From an uncultured Candidatus Melainabacteria bacterium (GTDB taxonomy: Bacteria; Cyanobacteriota; Vampirovibrionia; Gastranaerophilales; Gastranaerophilaceae), in assembly GCA_934754505.1 (NCBI GenBank), contig CAKVIE010000012.1, forward strand, positions 1 to 61,009: DNA of 61,009 nucleotides, in the 5' to 3' direction. The position numbers and the translations under genes are program-made. This document shows positions 18,237-27,528 of this stretch, one piece after another; within the stretch, counting starts at the first letter, position 1, and each line of letters begins with the position of its first letter. The notes beneath the pieces are model-generated. The model did no database searches, was not told where the DNA came from, and worked only from the letters and a program-made list of their open reading frames with translations.

Positions 18237-19073
18237 ATGGAAAAATATTCAAAAAAGATATTATTGAATTCAGCCAGAAATTGTTTAAGGTATTTGACGA
18301 GAGTTTTTGGTATCAGAGAAATCAGCATTCCGTATTACATTTGCCCCGTAATTTGGCAGGAATTAAGGCGAGAAAATGTCAAAATAAATTTTTATCATAT
18401 AAATAAGGATTTTTTGCCTGCAAAAGATTTTCAAGAGGACGAATTTATTTTGTATCCGAATTATTTTGGAATTTGTGACAGACAAAATGCCTTACTTGCT
18501 TTGAAGTATAAGAATTTAATCAGTGATAACGCTCATGCTTTTTTTGCCGAACCGAGGGGATTTGGAGCTTTTTATTCTCCGAGAAAATTTTTAAAAGTTA
18601 ATGACGGCGGAATTTTGTTTTGCAAGGAGCATAAAGAATTAATTTTGGAGCGAGATAAAGACAGAATTGCAGATACTTCAGAATATGAAAATTTTGTCAA
18701 AAATGAGTTGTCTGTTGATAATCAGGAAGTTAAGAGAATGAGTTTTCAAACGGAAAATTATTTAAAAGAGGAGAGTTTTCGGGAAGAAAAAATGCAAAGG
18801 CTGAAATTTTTCGGTGAAATTGGAGCGGTATTAAATAAATACAATAAAATTGATATAAATTTATCGGAGAAGGATATTCCCATGGTGTATCCGTTTTTGG
18901 CGGAAGATATTGATTTTGCCGATAAAATAGCACAAGTTTTGATTAAACGGGGATTAAGAATAATAGAATTCGGGGCAAAAATTGATAATATTTTTTCGGA
19001 ATATTCTTTTAGGCAAAAAATTTTACCTGTACCTTTGCGGGAAGAAACCGTTTCGTGTTTGAGAAAAATATAA
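18237..19073 (+). CDS. Small DegT/DnrJ/EryC1-like (PLP aminotransferase fold) protein
   Basis: A 278-residue protein that keeps the core of sugar aminotransferases but is about 90 residues shorter than usual. Visible motifs are FILYPNYFGIC, ISDNAHAFF (the Asp that contacts the pyridine nitrogen, residue 97) and FYSPRKFLKVNDGG, where Lys117 occupies the place of the PLP lysine. The large C-terminal domain is compact. It could be a functional aminotransferase for a nucleotide sugar or a degenerate, non-catalytic relative. AAAGGAAG stands upstream of the ATG. The glycan-gene neighbourhood supports a sugar role. Confidence 0.6.
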   Translation: MEKYSKKILLNSARNCLRYLTRVFGIREISIPYYICPVIWQELRRENVKINFYHINKDFLPAKDFQEDEFILYPNYFGICDRQNALLALKYKNLISDNAHAFFAEPRGFGAFYSPRKFLKVNDGGILFCKEHKELILERDKDRIADTSEYENFVKNELSVDNQEVKRMSFQTENYLKEESFREEKMQRLKFFGEIGAVLNKYNKIDINLSEKDIPMVYPFLAEDIDFADKIAQVLIKRGLRIIEFGAKIDNIFSEYSFRQKILPVPLREETVSCLRKI

Positions 19074-19164
19074 AAATTTTGTCAAATGTGTTATAATTTC
19101 ATTACTATTTTGAAAAAATTCTGTGTACAAATTTTATGATTAGATGTTAGAGTTGCATTAAAAA

Positions 19165-20118
19165 ATGAAAAATCTTTGGAAATTTATAAAAATAATATCT
19201 GTTAATATTGTATTATTTGTTTTGTTTATATGCCTTTCTGACATGTTAATATATCTTAAAACTGGAAAAACGGTATTAAAAAATCCGTTGAAATGCAAAT
19301 ATATATTTCTGATAAAAAATCCGCCATTGCTAACACCATGTCGTGTTGATTTTTTCTCTGATAAAGAAGGTTATTCGGGGCGGGCACCTGTCGGAGTAGA
19401 GTACAAAAATAAAAAACCGATAGTGATTTTCGGGTGTTCTTATGCTTATGGTTATTCATTAGAAAAAACAGATGTTTTTGGCTATAAACTTTCTCATTAT
19501 TTGAAAGTTCCTGTTTACAATAGAGCAATAGATGGCGGCGGATTTCAGCAGATGTATATGCAGACAATAACGGAAAGCTTTTTCAAGGAAGTTCCGCCCG
19601 CAGATAAGGTAATTTATGTAATGATAAACGACCATTACAGAAGAATGTATGGAGAAGCCTTTGATATAGACAGCTTTTATTTGAATCCTTTTTATAAAGA
19701 AAAAAACGGAGAGTTGGAGTTGGCAAATTACAATAATTACTTTTTGAATTTTTTAAGATATTCTACGTCTGTAAGGCTTATTAAATGCCTTTGGTATAAA
19801 AATTATTTGAATAGCAGTTTTAATCAAGACAAAATAACTGATTTTGCATTACTTCATTTGAAGAAATCGAGAGAAAAACTTGAAGAAAAATGGAATAAGA
19901 AAATTAATTTCACTGTTGTTTTGTATGATGATACACCGATAAAATTCCAAGAATTGTTAATTAAAAAATTAAAACAAAACGGTTTTAATGTATATGTCAC
20001 CAGTGAATTGACAGATGAAAATTTGTCAGATGAAAAATATCTTTCTTCAAAAACGGAACATCCTACGAAAGAGGCTTGGGATTTATTAACACCTTTAATT
20101 GCGGAAAAAATCCGATAA
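19165..20118 (+). CDS. Membrane-anchored SGNH-hydrolase-like protein
   Basis: A 317-residue protein with one N-terminal membrane anchor (residues 8-30) and an extracytoplasmic SGNH-like domain. The blocks are: IVIFGCSYAYGYS (Ser92, block I), NRAIDGGGFQQ (Gly block), VMINDHYRRMYG (Asn block) and EHPTKEAW at the C terminus (His, with Glu replacing the usual Asp of DxxH). Such proteins often remove or transfer acetyl groups on surface glycans. Neighbouring glycan genes fit this. Activity is not certain given the changed acidic residue. Confidence 0.7.
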   Translation: MKNLWKFIKIISVNIVLFVLFICLSDMLIYLKTGKTVLKNPLKCKYIFLIKNPPLLTPCRVDFFSDKEGYSGRAPVGVEYKNKKPIVIFGCSYAYGYSLEKTDVFGYKLSHYLKVPVYNRAIDGGGFQQMYMQTITESFFKEVPPADKVIYVMINDHYRRMYGEAFDIDSFYLNPFYKEKNGELELANYNNYFLNFLRYSTSVRLIKCLWYKNYLNSSFNQDKITDFALLHLKKSREKLEEKWNKKINFTVVLYDDTPIKFQELLIKKLKQNGFNVYVTSELTDENLSDEKYLSSKTEHPTKEAWDLLTPLIAEKIR

Positions 20119-20221
20119 AAATTATTTATAAGAAAGTAATCGATAAACAAATAATCAGTTTTATTTTTTTATTTAATATGCTATTATTTTTGTGAAAAAT
20201 AATGATGAACGGAGAAAAAAC

Positions 20222-21163
20222 GTGTTTTGTCCTAATTGCGGAAAAGAATATTTTGAAAACCAAAATTTTTGCAGATATTGCGGTGCGAAATTGAATGAGA
20301 ATAACGTTAATGTCGAAAATAACGAGATTAACGAAAATAATGTTAATAACGAAAACAATGAAAATTCCACAATCTCTCAAGATTTTTCGGAAAATCAACA
20401 GATAAAAGAAAACAGTGTTGAAGAAGGGAATGTAAAAACTGTTTATAATATTGATTTAATAACGGGAGTTTCTTCCGAGGGCAGTATTAATCAATCGGGT
20501 AAAGATGGCGAAGCGGAAGAAACGGATAAAACTGCGGAAACTGATGAAAATTCGGGAGATGTTGAGGCTTTAGGACAAGAGGATAAATCCGAAGAACAGA
20601 AAACCAATTTTGATGAAATAAGCGAGAACGAGGAATACAAAAAATATAAAAAAGAATTACTTCAAAAAAGAACGCAATATTTAGACAAACAGGTAGCGGA
20701 AAAGCGAACGGAAGAATTTGAGAAACAGCAGAAAAAATTATCATCGAAAGCGATAGTCGGGATTGGAGTATTGGTAATATTTCTTGTATTTTTCGGCAAT
20801 TTGTTGTGGAGTATAGATGTAGAAACGCAGATTACTCCATCGGAAACGGGAGAAGCACCTGAGCTTAATTTGCCGACAGAAGATGAAAGAACATATACAC
20901 AAGAGCCGGAAAGAACAGTTCAGGAAGAACCGCCTGTTGTCGAGGAAAATAGCGGTATGTATTCGGAAAAAGCGGAAGAAACACCTGAACAGGATAAGGC
21001 AGCGGAAGATAAACCTATAGAAAAGCAGGCAGCAAATCCGCAGCATGAACCGATAAAGGAAGTCAAGGAGGTTAAAAAGGCACCTGCATCTGTTGAGCCG
21101 CCGATACCGCCAATGCCGAAAGTTCAAGAACCGAGTTTAAATTTTGAGCCGGTTGGAAATTAG
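20222..21163 (+). CDS. Zinc-ribbon, single-pass membrane protein with low-complexity tail
   Basis: This 313-residue protein begins with a zinc ribbon (MFCPNCGKEY...FCRYCGAKL, residues 1-26), then an Asn/Glu-rich disordered stretch, a short coiled coil (residues 130-180), one membrane helix (about 175-200, AIVGIGVLVIFLVFFGNLLW) and a Pro/Glu-rich outer tail. I choose the GTG at 20222 because GGAG is eight bases upstream and the ribbon then begins the protein; a GTG at 20192 would add ten charged residues. Function unknown; possibly a regulator or envelope-spanning scaffold. Confidence 0.7.
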   Translation: MFCPNCGKEYFENQNFCRYCGAKLNENNVNVENNEINENNVNNENNENSTISQDFSENQQIKENSVEEGNVKTVYNIDLITGVSSEGSINQSGKDGEAEETDKTAETDENSGDVEALGQEDKSEEQKTNFDEISENEEYKKYKKELLQKRTQYLDKQVAEKRTEEFEKQQKKLSSKAIVGIGVLVIFLVFFGNLLWSIDVETQITPSETGEAPELNLPTEDERTYTQEPERTVQEEPPVVEENSGMYSEKAEETPEQDKAAEDKPIEKQAANPQHEPIKEVKEVKKAPASVEPPIPPMPKVQEPSLNFEPVGN

Positions 21164-21238
21164 AGAGATATTAAGGAAAAAGAGATAATGACCGAAAAAT
21201 TTTTATTTCGGTGATGGTGTTTGATAAAAACATGGGGG

Positions 21239-21266
21239 TTGATTTTTGATTTTTAGCGTTCATAAT
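21239..21266 (+). promoter_or_regulatory. Probable tRNA promoter
   Basis: TTGATT, 16-bp spacer, CATAAT, about 55 bp before the mature tRNA. Moderate match. Confidence 0.45.
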
Positions 21267-21321
21267 GGAAGTATGAGGGATTTACGGAAGTAAATTTTTC
21301 AGAGAAAAAGACGAGAAGTAT

Positions 21322-21399
<78 letters not shown>

Positions 21400-21408
21400 T
21401 TTATTTAA

Positions 21409-21441
21409 AAAAGCCTTTGAGAATTCTCAAAGGCTTTTTTG
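21409..21441 (+). terminator. Terminator after tRNA-fMet
   Basis: AAAAGCCTTTGAGAA pairs perfectly with TTCTCAAAGGCTTTT and ends in a run of T. Confidence 0.92.
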
Positions 21442-22080
21442 TTGCTTTTTATTGTTATAACTAGACACTTAAATTTGAAATGTCTGACACATAAAATTGA
21501 AATTTTCAATTTTATGTTATTTTATGGGAAGTGTAATTTATTGAGTGCTTTGATTATTACAGATGGTGCGATTTTTTAGGGCTTTTGGCTTAAATAGGGC
21601 GTTTGAGGGGTAGGAAATAATACTACCATTCGTAATTCAAACTACTCCAAAATACTCATTTTGCGGACTAACGGATGGTGTGATTATTTTGGGCAAAATG
21701 TTTCAAATGCGTGTGATTACTAATTTAAGGGCATATTTAAGACTCGTTACGAATGGTTTGATTATTTCGGGTAGTCCATTTTGAAATTTTGCTCCGAGAG
21801 AGTGCCGAAAAATTAGGAAAAATTTTTTTTCAAAATTCCTGTGGCATAAAAAATTTTAATTGATTCAAAACAGACATAGGTCATTCTTGGCAAGATTAAA
21901 TCGAGCCTTAGAAGGACGAATGCAAAATACTAACATTCCAGCAATCTCTGATTGCGTTAGAATGTTAAGTGTTGTTGCCAAAGATCGGAATTGGTGTTCT
22001 CATTTGCATCTGAAAGTGCAAGATTAACTTCACTTAAAACTTTTGATTGTCAAGTTTTATAATATTTCATTATAAGTTTT
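21442..22080. other. 640-bp gene-free region with hairpins and a degenerate triplicated motif
   Basis: No convincing ORF. A perfect 13-bp hairpin (CATAAAATTGAAA, one-base loop) lies near 21492. A motif like ACGGATGGTGTGATTATTTTGGG appears three times in degenerate form near 21560, 21670 and 21755. Near 21932-21968 TAACATTC and GCAATC pair with GATTGC and GAATGTTA, making a two-part hairpin. This may be an old insertion-sequence remnant or unrecognised RNA. Confidence 0.4.
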
Positions 22081-23091
22081 TTATTTCAAGTCTTTGGTTT
22101 CTTGAGATTTGACAGTTCCTAACTTAGCAATATCTTTATCTGTTCTATTGCCCCAAATTTTTATTTTTTCTAATTCTTTTTCAATTTTTATAAACTCTTC
22201 TTCTGTTAATTTAATATTTGAAGCACCTAGATTTTCAATAACTCTTTCATTTTTTCTCATTCCTGGGATAGGTACAACATGTGGGTATTTGTGTAACATC
22301 CATGCAAGAGAAATTTGAGCAGGTGTTGCATTTTTTTGAGTTGAAACTTCTTTCAATAAGTCCAATAGCGGTTGATTTTTCTCAATATTTTCCGGAGCAA
22401 ATCTTGTAATAACTCGTCTTACATCATCTCCTTTGTATTGGGTATTTTTATTGTACTTTCCGCTTAAGAATCCGCTTGCCATTGGAGAAAAAGCTACAAA
22501 TCCTATATTTAATTCTTTGCATAAAGGAATGACGTCTTTTTCAAATATTCTTTCCATCATAGAATATTCTGATTGTATTGCTGATAATGGTGTAACTGCG
22601 TGAGCTTTTTTTATCTGTTCAACTGTCGATTGTGATTGTCCCCAAGCTCTTATTTTACCTTCTTTTATAAATTCTCCCATCCAACTTGCGACTTCTTCTA
22701 CATCGCTATCTAGGGGAACCCTATGTTCGTAGTATATATCAATATAATCTGTTTGAAGTCTTTTTAAAGAATCGTTTAATGCATTAGTAACTCCTTTTTT
22801 AGAAAGTTTTCCTTCAGGAATTTCTTGACCTTTCTGGAATACTGGAACAAATTTTGTTGTTAAAATAATTTTATCTCTGAAAGGTTTAACAGCTTTTCCA
22901 ACAAGTTCTTCATTAACAAAAGGTCCATAGGCTTCTGCCGTATCAAACAAGGTACAGCCTAAATCATAGGCTTTTCTTATTAGTTGTATAGAGTTTTCTT
23001 CTGATGGAATTTCGCCATATCCATGACTAAATCCCATACAACCCATACCGATTTCAGATACTTCTATATTTCTTAGTTTTCTGTATTTCAT
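22081..23091 (-). CDS. Aldo/keto reductase
   Basis: A 336-residue NADPH-dependent oxidoreductase with the (beta/alpha)8 AKR motifs: EIGMGCMGFS, FDTAEAYGP (catalytic Asp and Tyr), ILTTKF (Lys) and DIYYEHRVP (His). It resembles YajO/YhdN-type members that reduce aldehydes. AAGGAG precedes the start. It follows another AKR gene by 16 bp in one operon, divergent from a LysR regulator. Confidence 0.93.
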   Translation of the reverse strand: MKYRKLRNIEVSEIGMGCMGFSHGYGEIPSEENSIQLIRKAYDLGCTLFDTAEAYGPFVNEELVGKAVKPFRDKIILTTKFVPVFQKGQEIPEGKLSKKGVTNALNDSLKRLQTDYIDIYYEHRVPLDSDVEEVASWMGEFIKEGKIRAWGQSQSTVEQIKKAHAVTPLSAIQSEYSMMERIFEKDVIPLCKELNIGFVAFSPMASGFLSGKYNKNTQYKGDDVRRVITRFAPENIEKNQPLLDLLKEVSTQKNATPAQISLAWMLHKYPHVVPIPGMRKNERVIENLGASNIKLTEEEFIKIEKELEKIKIWGNRTDKDIAKLGTVKSQETKDLK

Positions 23092-23107
23092 AAATTTTTC
23101 TCCTTAA

Positions 23108-23980
23108 TTAAACATTGTATTCCATCGCACGTTCAAGAAAATCTTTTACAATTTCTCCTGTATTTCTTGGAATAAAACAAGTTCTACCGGTGTCCAATTT
23201 TTTGATTTCATCCATTTCATATTGTGAAATTTCAAAATCAAAAATATCCAAATTTTCTTTCATTCTTACCGGATTTGAAGATTTTACAATAGGTACAATT
23301 CCTCTTTGAACTAACCATCGAAGAACTATTTGTGCAACTGTTTTGTTATGATTATGTGCAATTTGCAACAATGTTTCATTTTCAAAAAGTCTTGATTGCC
23401 CTGCTGCGAGTGGCGACCAAGCTTGCATTAAAATATTTTCGCTATCCAAATATTTCTTTTCATCTTCTCGTTGGAAAAATGCGTTGCACTCAACCAAATT
23501 TACCATTGGTTTTATTTTATTAAAGAAAATAAAATCAGCAGTTCTATCTTGGGTAAAATTATCAATTCCTATTGCTCTGACTTTTCCTTCTTCGTAAAGT
23601 TCTTCTAATGCTCTCCAAGCTCCATAATAATCGTTATATGGTTGATGGATTAAATATAAATCCAAATAATCCAACCCTAATTTAGATAAGGATTTTTCAA
23701 AACCTCTTTTGGCTCCTTCGTAACTCGTATCAGTTATCCATAATTTAGTTGTAATAAATAATTCATCACGAGGAATTCCGCAGTTCTTGATAGCACGACC
23801 GACAGCTTCTTCGTTCTTATAAGCCGCAGCTGTATCAATCAACCTGTATCCGGCTTTAATTGCTTCTATCGTTGCTTTTTCGCATTCTTCTAAATTTTCC
23901 ATCCGAAATACCCCAAATCCTATTGGGGGAATTTCTACTCCGTTATTCAATCTGATTGTAGAGTTTAAGTTTTTAATCAT
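23108..23980 (-). CDS. Aldo/keto reductase (2,5-diketogluconate reductase-like)
   Basis: A 290-residue AKR with the full catalytic set: DTAAAYKNE (Asp, Tyr), FITTKLW (Lys), LDLYLIHQPY (His). The C-terminal cofactor segment IVPIVKSSNPVRMKENLDIF is typical of the family. I choose the ATG at 23980 because AAGGAGG is seven bases upstream; the longer reading from 24007 would place that site inside the gene. First gene of the two-AKR operon, divergent from the LysR regulator, which probably controls both. Confidence 0.93.
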   Translation of the reverse strand: MIKNLNSTIRLNNGVEIPPIGFGVFRMENLEECEKATIEAIKAGYRLIDTAAAYKNEEAVGRAIKNCGIPRDELFITTKLWITDTSYEGAKRGFEKSLSKLGLDYLDLYLIHQPYNDYYGAWRALEELYEEGKVRAIGIDNFTQDRTADFIFFNKIKPMVNLVECNAFFQREDEKKYLDSENILMQAWSPLAAGQSRLFENETLLQIAHNHNKTVAQIVLRWLVQRGIVPIVKSSNPVRMKENLDIFDFEISQYEMDEIKKLDTGRTCFIPRNTGEIVKDFLERAMEYNV

Positions 23981-24101
23981 GTTTGAGCCTCCTTGGTTTT
24001 TAACCATTTATGCTTCATTATATATTTTTTATCATCTTATTCTTATTATAAAATATTTTTACAATAATAACCAATATAAATAATCTATCGTTTATTATAG
24101 C

Positions 24102-24129
24102 TTGAACGAATAGTTTGTTTTGTTATAAT
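24102..24129 (+). promoter_or_regulatory. LysR gene promoter, with a dyad overlapping the -35 box
   Basis: TTGAAC, 16-bp spacer, TATAAT. Because the -10 box ends at 24129, the ATG at 24131 cannot be the start; this supports the start at 24155. An imperfect dyad CTATCGTT ... AACGAATAG spans about 24084-24112 and fits a LysR operator in the 170-bp divergent region. Confidence 0.7.
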
Positions 24130-24154
24130 TATGGTGAAAGAAGTTAGGTGTATT

Positions 24155-25027
24155 ATGGATATTCGCTTATTAAAATATTTTTTAGCAGTAGCAAGAGAAG
24201 AAAATATCACACGAGCAGCTGAAAAATTATATATTTCTCAACCATCACTATCAAAACAATTGATAGAGCTTGAAAAGGAATTGGGTAAAAAACTTTTGGT
24301 TAGAGGAAAAAGAAAAATAACTCTAACAGAAGAAGGTGTTATTTTGCGAAAAAGAGCCGAAGAAATTGTTTCTTTGCTTGAAAAAACAGAAAGAGAAATC
24401 GGTTCAGATTTAAGCAATATTGAAGGAGAAATTTCTATTGGCGGAAATCCTGCAAAAACAATGTTAAAAACTGCATCTAATTTAGTAAAAAAATATAATG
24501 GTGTTAAGTTTAATTTTTATAGTGGTGATGCCGAAGATGTATGTGAAAGACTTGAACATGGAAGTTTAGATTTTGCGATCTTACTGGAGCCTGTTGATAG
24601 TGTGAAATATGACTACATATCCTTACCGGACGGTTCAGAGTGGGGAATATTAATGTCCTCTGATTGTAAATTGGCAAAACAACAGTTTATAACAAAAGAA
24701 AACTTAAAATCCTTACCGCTAATTTTGCATAGAAGAATTGGATTACAACGTGTTATTGCAAAGTGGGCTGATATAAATTTGGAAGATTTGAATATTGTAG
24801 CATCTTATAATGTTGTGCAGGGTAGTCCAATTTCGTTCGTAGAAAGCGGTTTGGGGTATTTTTTGACAACGAAAGATTTGATTGAAAAAAGCCTGAATGA
24901 AAATGTATGTTTTATTCCACTAAAACCCAAACTTGCCACAAAGTATGCTTTAGTTTGGAAACGCTATCCAATATTTACAAAACCTGCAAATGCGTTTTTA
25001 GAAGAAATAAAAAATATTTTGAAATAA
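24155..25027 (+). CDS. LysR-family transcriptional regulator
   Basis: A 290-residue LysR regulator. The winged HTH is at residues 1-60 (MDIRLLKYFLAVAREENITR, AAEKLYISQPSLSKQLIELE). The periplasmic-binding-like effector domain follows from about residue 88 (EGEISIGGNPAK, LDFAILLEP). It is divergently transcribed from the two aldo/keto reductase genes, the normal arrangement for a LysR and its target operon. The effector is unknown. The start at 24155 is decided by the promoter position and by GTTAGGTG upstream. Confidence 0.93.
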   Translation: MDIRLLKYFLAVAREENITRAAEKLYISQPSLSKQLIELEKELGKKLLVRGKRKITLTEEGVILRKRAEEIVSLLEKTEREIGSDLSNIEGEISIGGNPAKTMLKTASNLVKKYNGVKFNFYSGDAEDVCERLEHGSLDFAILLEPVDSVKYDYISLPDGSEWGILMSSDCKLAKQQFITKENLKSLPLILHRRIGLQRVIAKWADINLEDLNIVASYNVVQGSPISFVESGLGYFLTTKDLIEKSLNENVCFIPLKPKLATKYALVWKRYPIFTKPANAFLEEIKNILK

Positions 25028-25077
25028 TGTTTATTTAGACCTTGATAAACTTTAATTTCTTGATGCCATGACAAAAG

Positions 25078-25780
25078 ATAAAGTTCGTAGGTTGGGTTTA
25101 AACCCAACAGAAACTAATATTTACAAAATACAAACTACCGCAACATTTCTTTGACCGCAAAGAAACGTTGCACAAAGAAACTCTCTCGCTGATTTCCGCT
25201 CGTTATTTGTTTGTAATTTCTTGTTTGCTAAAATTTCAAAACTCGGACTTTGTCTTCAAACATTGAAATTTTTTAACGCAAACTTCAAAAACAACAAATA
25301 CTCGCTCCAATATGCTCGATTTATTTTTTTATAAATTATCTGTAATTTCACTGGATCACCACGCTTCGCTCGTGATGACGACTTCCTTTTCCGATGTCAT
25401 TGCGAGAGGCTTTGCCTCGTGGCAATCCAGACTAAAAACCTATTTTTTTTAATTTTATACATATACTTATAAATATTTCGCAAAATCACTGGATCACCAC
25501 GTCGCTCCGCTGTCTTGACTTTTCCGCTCCTCGTGATGACGACTTTTTTTTCGATGTCATTGCGAAAAACCTCGCTCGTGATGACGCACCATAAAAATAC
25601 GTCATTGCGAGAGGCTTTGCCTCGTGGCAATCCATAAGAAAAACTAATATTTATAAAATACAAACTAACGCAACATTTCTTTGACCGCAAAGAAACACAA
25701 AGAAACTCTCTCGCTGATTTCCGCTCGTTATTTGTTTGTAATTTCTTGTTCGCTAAATTTCAATCTGTTTTTTTCAAAAT
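25078..25780. repeat. Repeat island: long interspersed repeat (minus orientation) plus palindromic repeats
   Basis: No gene. The island begins with GTAGGTTGGG and its inverse. At 25112-25384 it carries, in reverse orientation, the ~275-bp element also found at 28591-28866 and 44647-44919. GTCATTGCGAGAGG / CCTCGTGGCAATCC and CACTGGATCACCACG / CTCGTGATGACG palindromes follow twice. A truncated second copy of one end of the long element lies at about 25639-25765 and abuts the next gene's terminator. Confidence 0.85.
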
Positions 25781-25816
25781 AAAAAGCCCCCCGAAAACAA
25801 TACGGGGAGCTTTTTT
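25781..25816 (-). terminator. Terminator of the Spy-like gene
   Basis: AAAAAGCCCCCCG pairs with CGGGGAGCTTTTTT across a short loop; read on the minus strand it ends in a run of T. Confidence 0.8.
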
Positions 25817-25836
25817 ATTTCTGTTTTTTCAAAAAT

Positions 25837-26442
25837 TTAATCTCTTTCGGGCATGGGTGGTCTGCCTTCGTGGTGATGTTTTGGCGGTTTGTGAGTTTTT
25901 TTGAACTCATCAAGTGTTTTCTTTTGTTCAGGGGTCAAAATCTTTTCAAATTGAGCCATGTCGTTTTGACGGATTTTGTCTGCCTGTTCGTGAAGTGCTT
26001 TCTTTTTCTTCAAAAGCGGTTCAGCTTTAGCTTTTTTCTGTTCTTCTGTAAGACTTGTGTTTTCTTTTATTGCTTTAAGTTGTTTTTTGATTTCATGACG
26101 TTGTTTGCGAAGCGGTTCAAGTTTTTTCATTGATGCTTCACGAATTTTATCGGCTTTTGCTTTTTGTTCTTCGGTCAAATTCAAATCAGGGCCTTTTGGC
26201 GGGTGATGTTTGAATTTCAGAGGAGGTAATTCTTTTCCGTTTTTGTTGTAAACTTTTTCTCCGGGTTTGGGCGGAGTTTTAAGCTCATTGCCGTTTTTAT
26301 CGTATAATTTTGGGCGTTCGTGACATGCCGGCGGTGGTGTTTTAATGTCTTTTGTAACGCTTTTTTCTGCTGCTGTTGCAAAATTTGTGCTGCAAAGGAG
26401 CGAAATTGCGAGTAATGCTGACATAAAGGCTGTTTTTTTCAT
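25837..26442 (-). CDS. Spy/CpxP-like LTxxQ exported protein
   Basis: A 201-residue protein with a clear signal peptide (AFMSALLAISLLCSTNFATA, cleaved about residue 24). A Pro/Lys-rich segment follows, then a long charged helix bearing LTEEQ twice and LTPEQ once (about residues 95, 135 and 172), the LTxxQ pattern of Spy/CpxP. These proteins are periplasmic chaperones or stress sensors. The C terminus is rich in His and Pro (KPPKHHHEGRPP), suggesting metal binding. It lies 12 bp downstream of the sigma factor gene, so it is probably the stress sensor or output of that cassette, as CnrX is for CnrH. Confidence 0.82.
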   Translation of the reverse strand: MKKTAFMSALLAISLLCSTNFATAAEKSVTKDIKTPPPACHERPKLYDKNGNELKTPPKPGEKVYNKNGKELPPLKFKHHPPKGPDLNLTEEQKAKADKIREASMKKLEPLRKQRHEIKKQLKAIKENTSLTEEQKKAKAEPLLKKKKALHEQADKIRQNDMAQFEKILTPEQKKTLDEFKKTHKPPKHHHEGRPPMPERD

Positions 26443-26454
26443 GTGTAATCCTTT

Positions 26455-26943
26455 CTATAATAAATCTTTTAATAAAATGGAAAGCTCTTGTCTTGCCTTG
26501 AAAATTCTTGATTTTACTGTGCCTGTCGGGCAGTTGATTTTTTGGGCAATTTCATCGTATGAAAGCCCGTCAATTTCGTACATTACAATTGCTTCCTGAA
26601 GTTTTGGCTTCAAGGATAAAATTGCTTCTGCGACTTGTTTTCTGCGTTGTTTTTGTTCTACATAATCTTCAAGACTGACTTTGTTTTCTTTCAGGTCATA
26701 CATTTCATCTGTCGATACGGAATTGGCGAAATGCTTGCAATAAGAAGATTTTAAGTAATCTCGGCAAATATTTGCAGCAACAGTGCTAATCCATTGTTTG
26801 AATTTGCCTTGTTCCTTGTATTTGTCAAGGTTTTTCCATGTCTTCAGGTATATTTCCTGCTCCAAATCTTCGTTTTGTTTACCGGTAATATTTTGAATAA
26901 TGGTTTTTATATTGTTTTTATAGCCGGCTATGATATTTTTCAA
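26455..26943 (-). CDS. ECF-type RNA polymerase sigma factor
   Basis: A 162-residue sigma factor with region 2 (EDLEQEIYLKTWKNLDKYKE, FKQWISTVAANICRDYLKSS) and region 4 (ILSLKPKLQEAIVMYEIDGL, SYDEIAQKINCPTGTVKSRI). It lacks regions 1 and 3, as expected for the ECF group. The gene is 11 bp downstream of its anti-sigma gene and 12 bp upstream of the Spy-like gene. It would direct an envelope-stress regulon, and a matching promoter stands in front of the operon. Confidence 0.93.
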   Translation of the reverse strand: MKNIIAGYKNNIKTIIQNITGKQNEDLEQEIYLKTWKNLDKYKEQGKFKQWISTVAANICRDYLKSSYCKHFANSVSTDEMYDLKENKVSLEDYVEQKQRRKQVAEAILSLKPKLQEAIVMYEIDGLSYDEIAQKINCPTGTVKSRIFKARQELSILLKDLL

Positions 26944-26954
26944 TGAAAAATCCT

Positions 26955-27320
26955 CTATTCGTAAGCGAAAAATCCGTATTCATCAACAGGAAGTCCTTGT
27001 TCCTCTATAATCGAAGTTTCGGTTTCCGTCGAAGTCATTGTTATTGTGGTATTGACCTGATTGTGAATTTGAAAACAGGAATATGTGCCGAAAAATATGA
27101 AGAAGCTTAAAATACATACTGCTTTTTTTATAAAAGATTTTTTGCTTTTTTCAGCCTTCATTGATTTATAGATTTTCGCCGAATCTTTTATCAATGAGGA
27201 AAGCTTACATTCTTGCTCCCGAATTGCTTGGCAATCAGGGCATTCTTGAAGATGCTTTTCAAAATCTTCTTTGCTTGCAAAGGTAAAATATGCCTCGTAT
27301 TTATTACATTTTTCTTTCAT
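26955..27320 (-). CDS. Zinc-binding anti-sigma factor, single-pass membrane protein
   Basis: A 121-residue protein with an N-terminal cytosolic zinc anti-sigma motif (His23, Cys27, Cys30 in EKHLQECPDC), one membrane helix (about residues 66-83) and a short outer tail of about 38 residues. It would hold the sigma factor inactive until a signal from the periplasm, perhaps through the Spy-like protein. First gene of a three-gene operon (anti-sigma, sigma, sensor). Confidence 0.85.
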   Translation of the reverse strand: MKEKCNKYEAYFTFASKEDFEKHLQECPDCQAIREQECKLSSLIKDSAKIYKSMKAEKSKKSFIKKAVCILSFFIFFGTYSCFQIHNQVNTTITMTSTETETSIIEEQGLPVDEYGFFAYE

Positions 27321-27342
27321 ATATTGCCTCTTTCATTTTATA

Positions 27343-27368
27343 TAACGAGGAATTTTTCAAAAAGTTCA
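27343..27368 (-). promoter_or_regulatory. ECF-sigma promoter, probably autoregulatory
   Basis: On the minus strand the sequence reads TGAAC, 16-bp spacer, CGTTA, close to the ECF consensus GGAAC-N16-CGTC/CGTT. It stands about 23 bp before the anti-sigma start codon. Confidence 0.65.
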
Positions 27369-27528
27369 TTTTTTGTCCCGTAAAAGGTTTCTGCTTTTGA
27401 AAAGTCTTGAAAGCCTTTATTTGTCTATATTTATTGTAAAACTTGAAAGCCATAAAAGCGGTGATGTAACAATTTCTTTACAAACTCTTTTTTCTGTTTC
27501 ACTTGTTATATTTGTTATACACCTCAAG

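Noticed and set aside
25397..25690. 97-residue ORF on the minus strand
   Set aside because: It lies completely in palindromic repeat sequence (translation of GTGGCAATCC and related repeats) and has no ribosome binding site.
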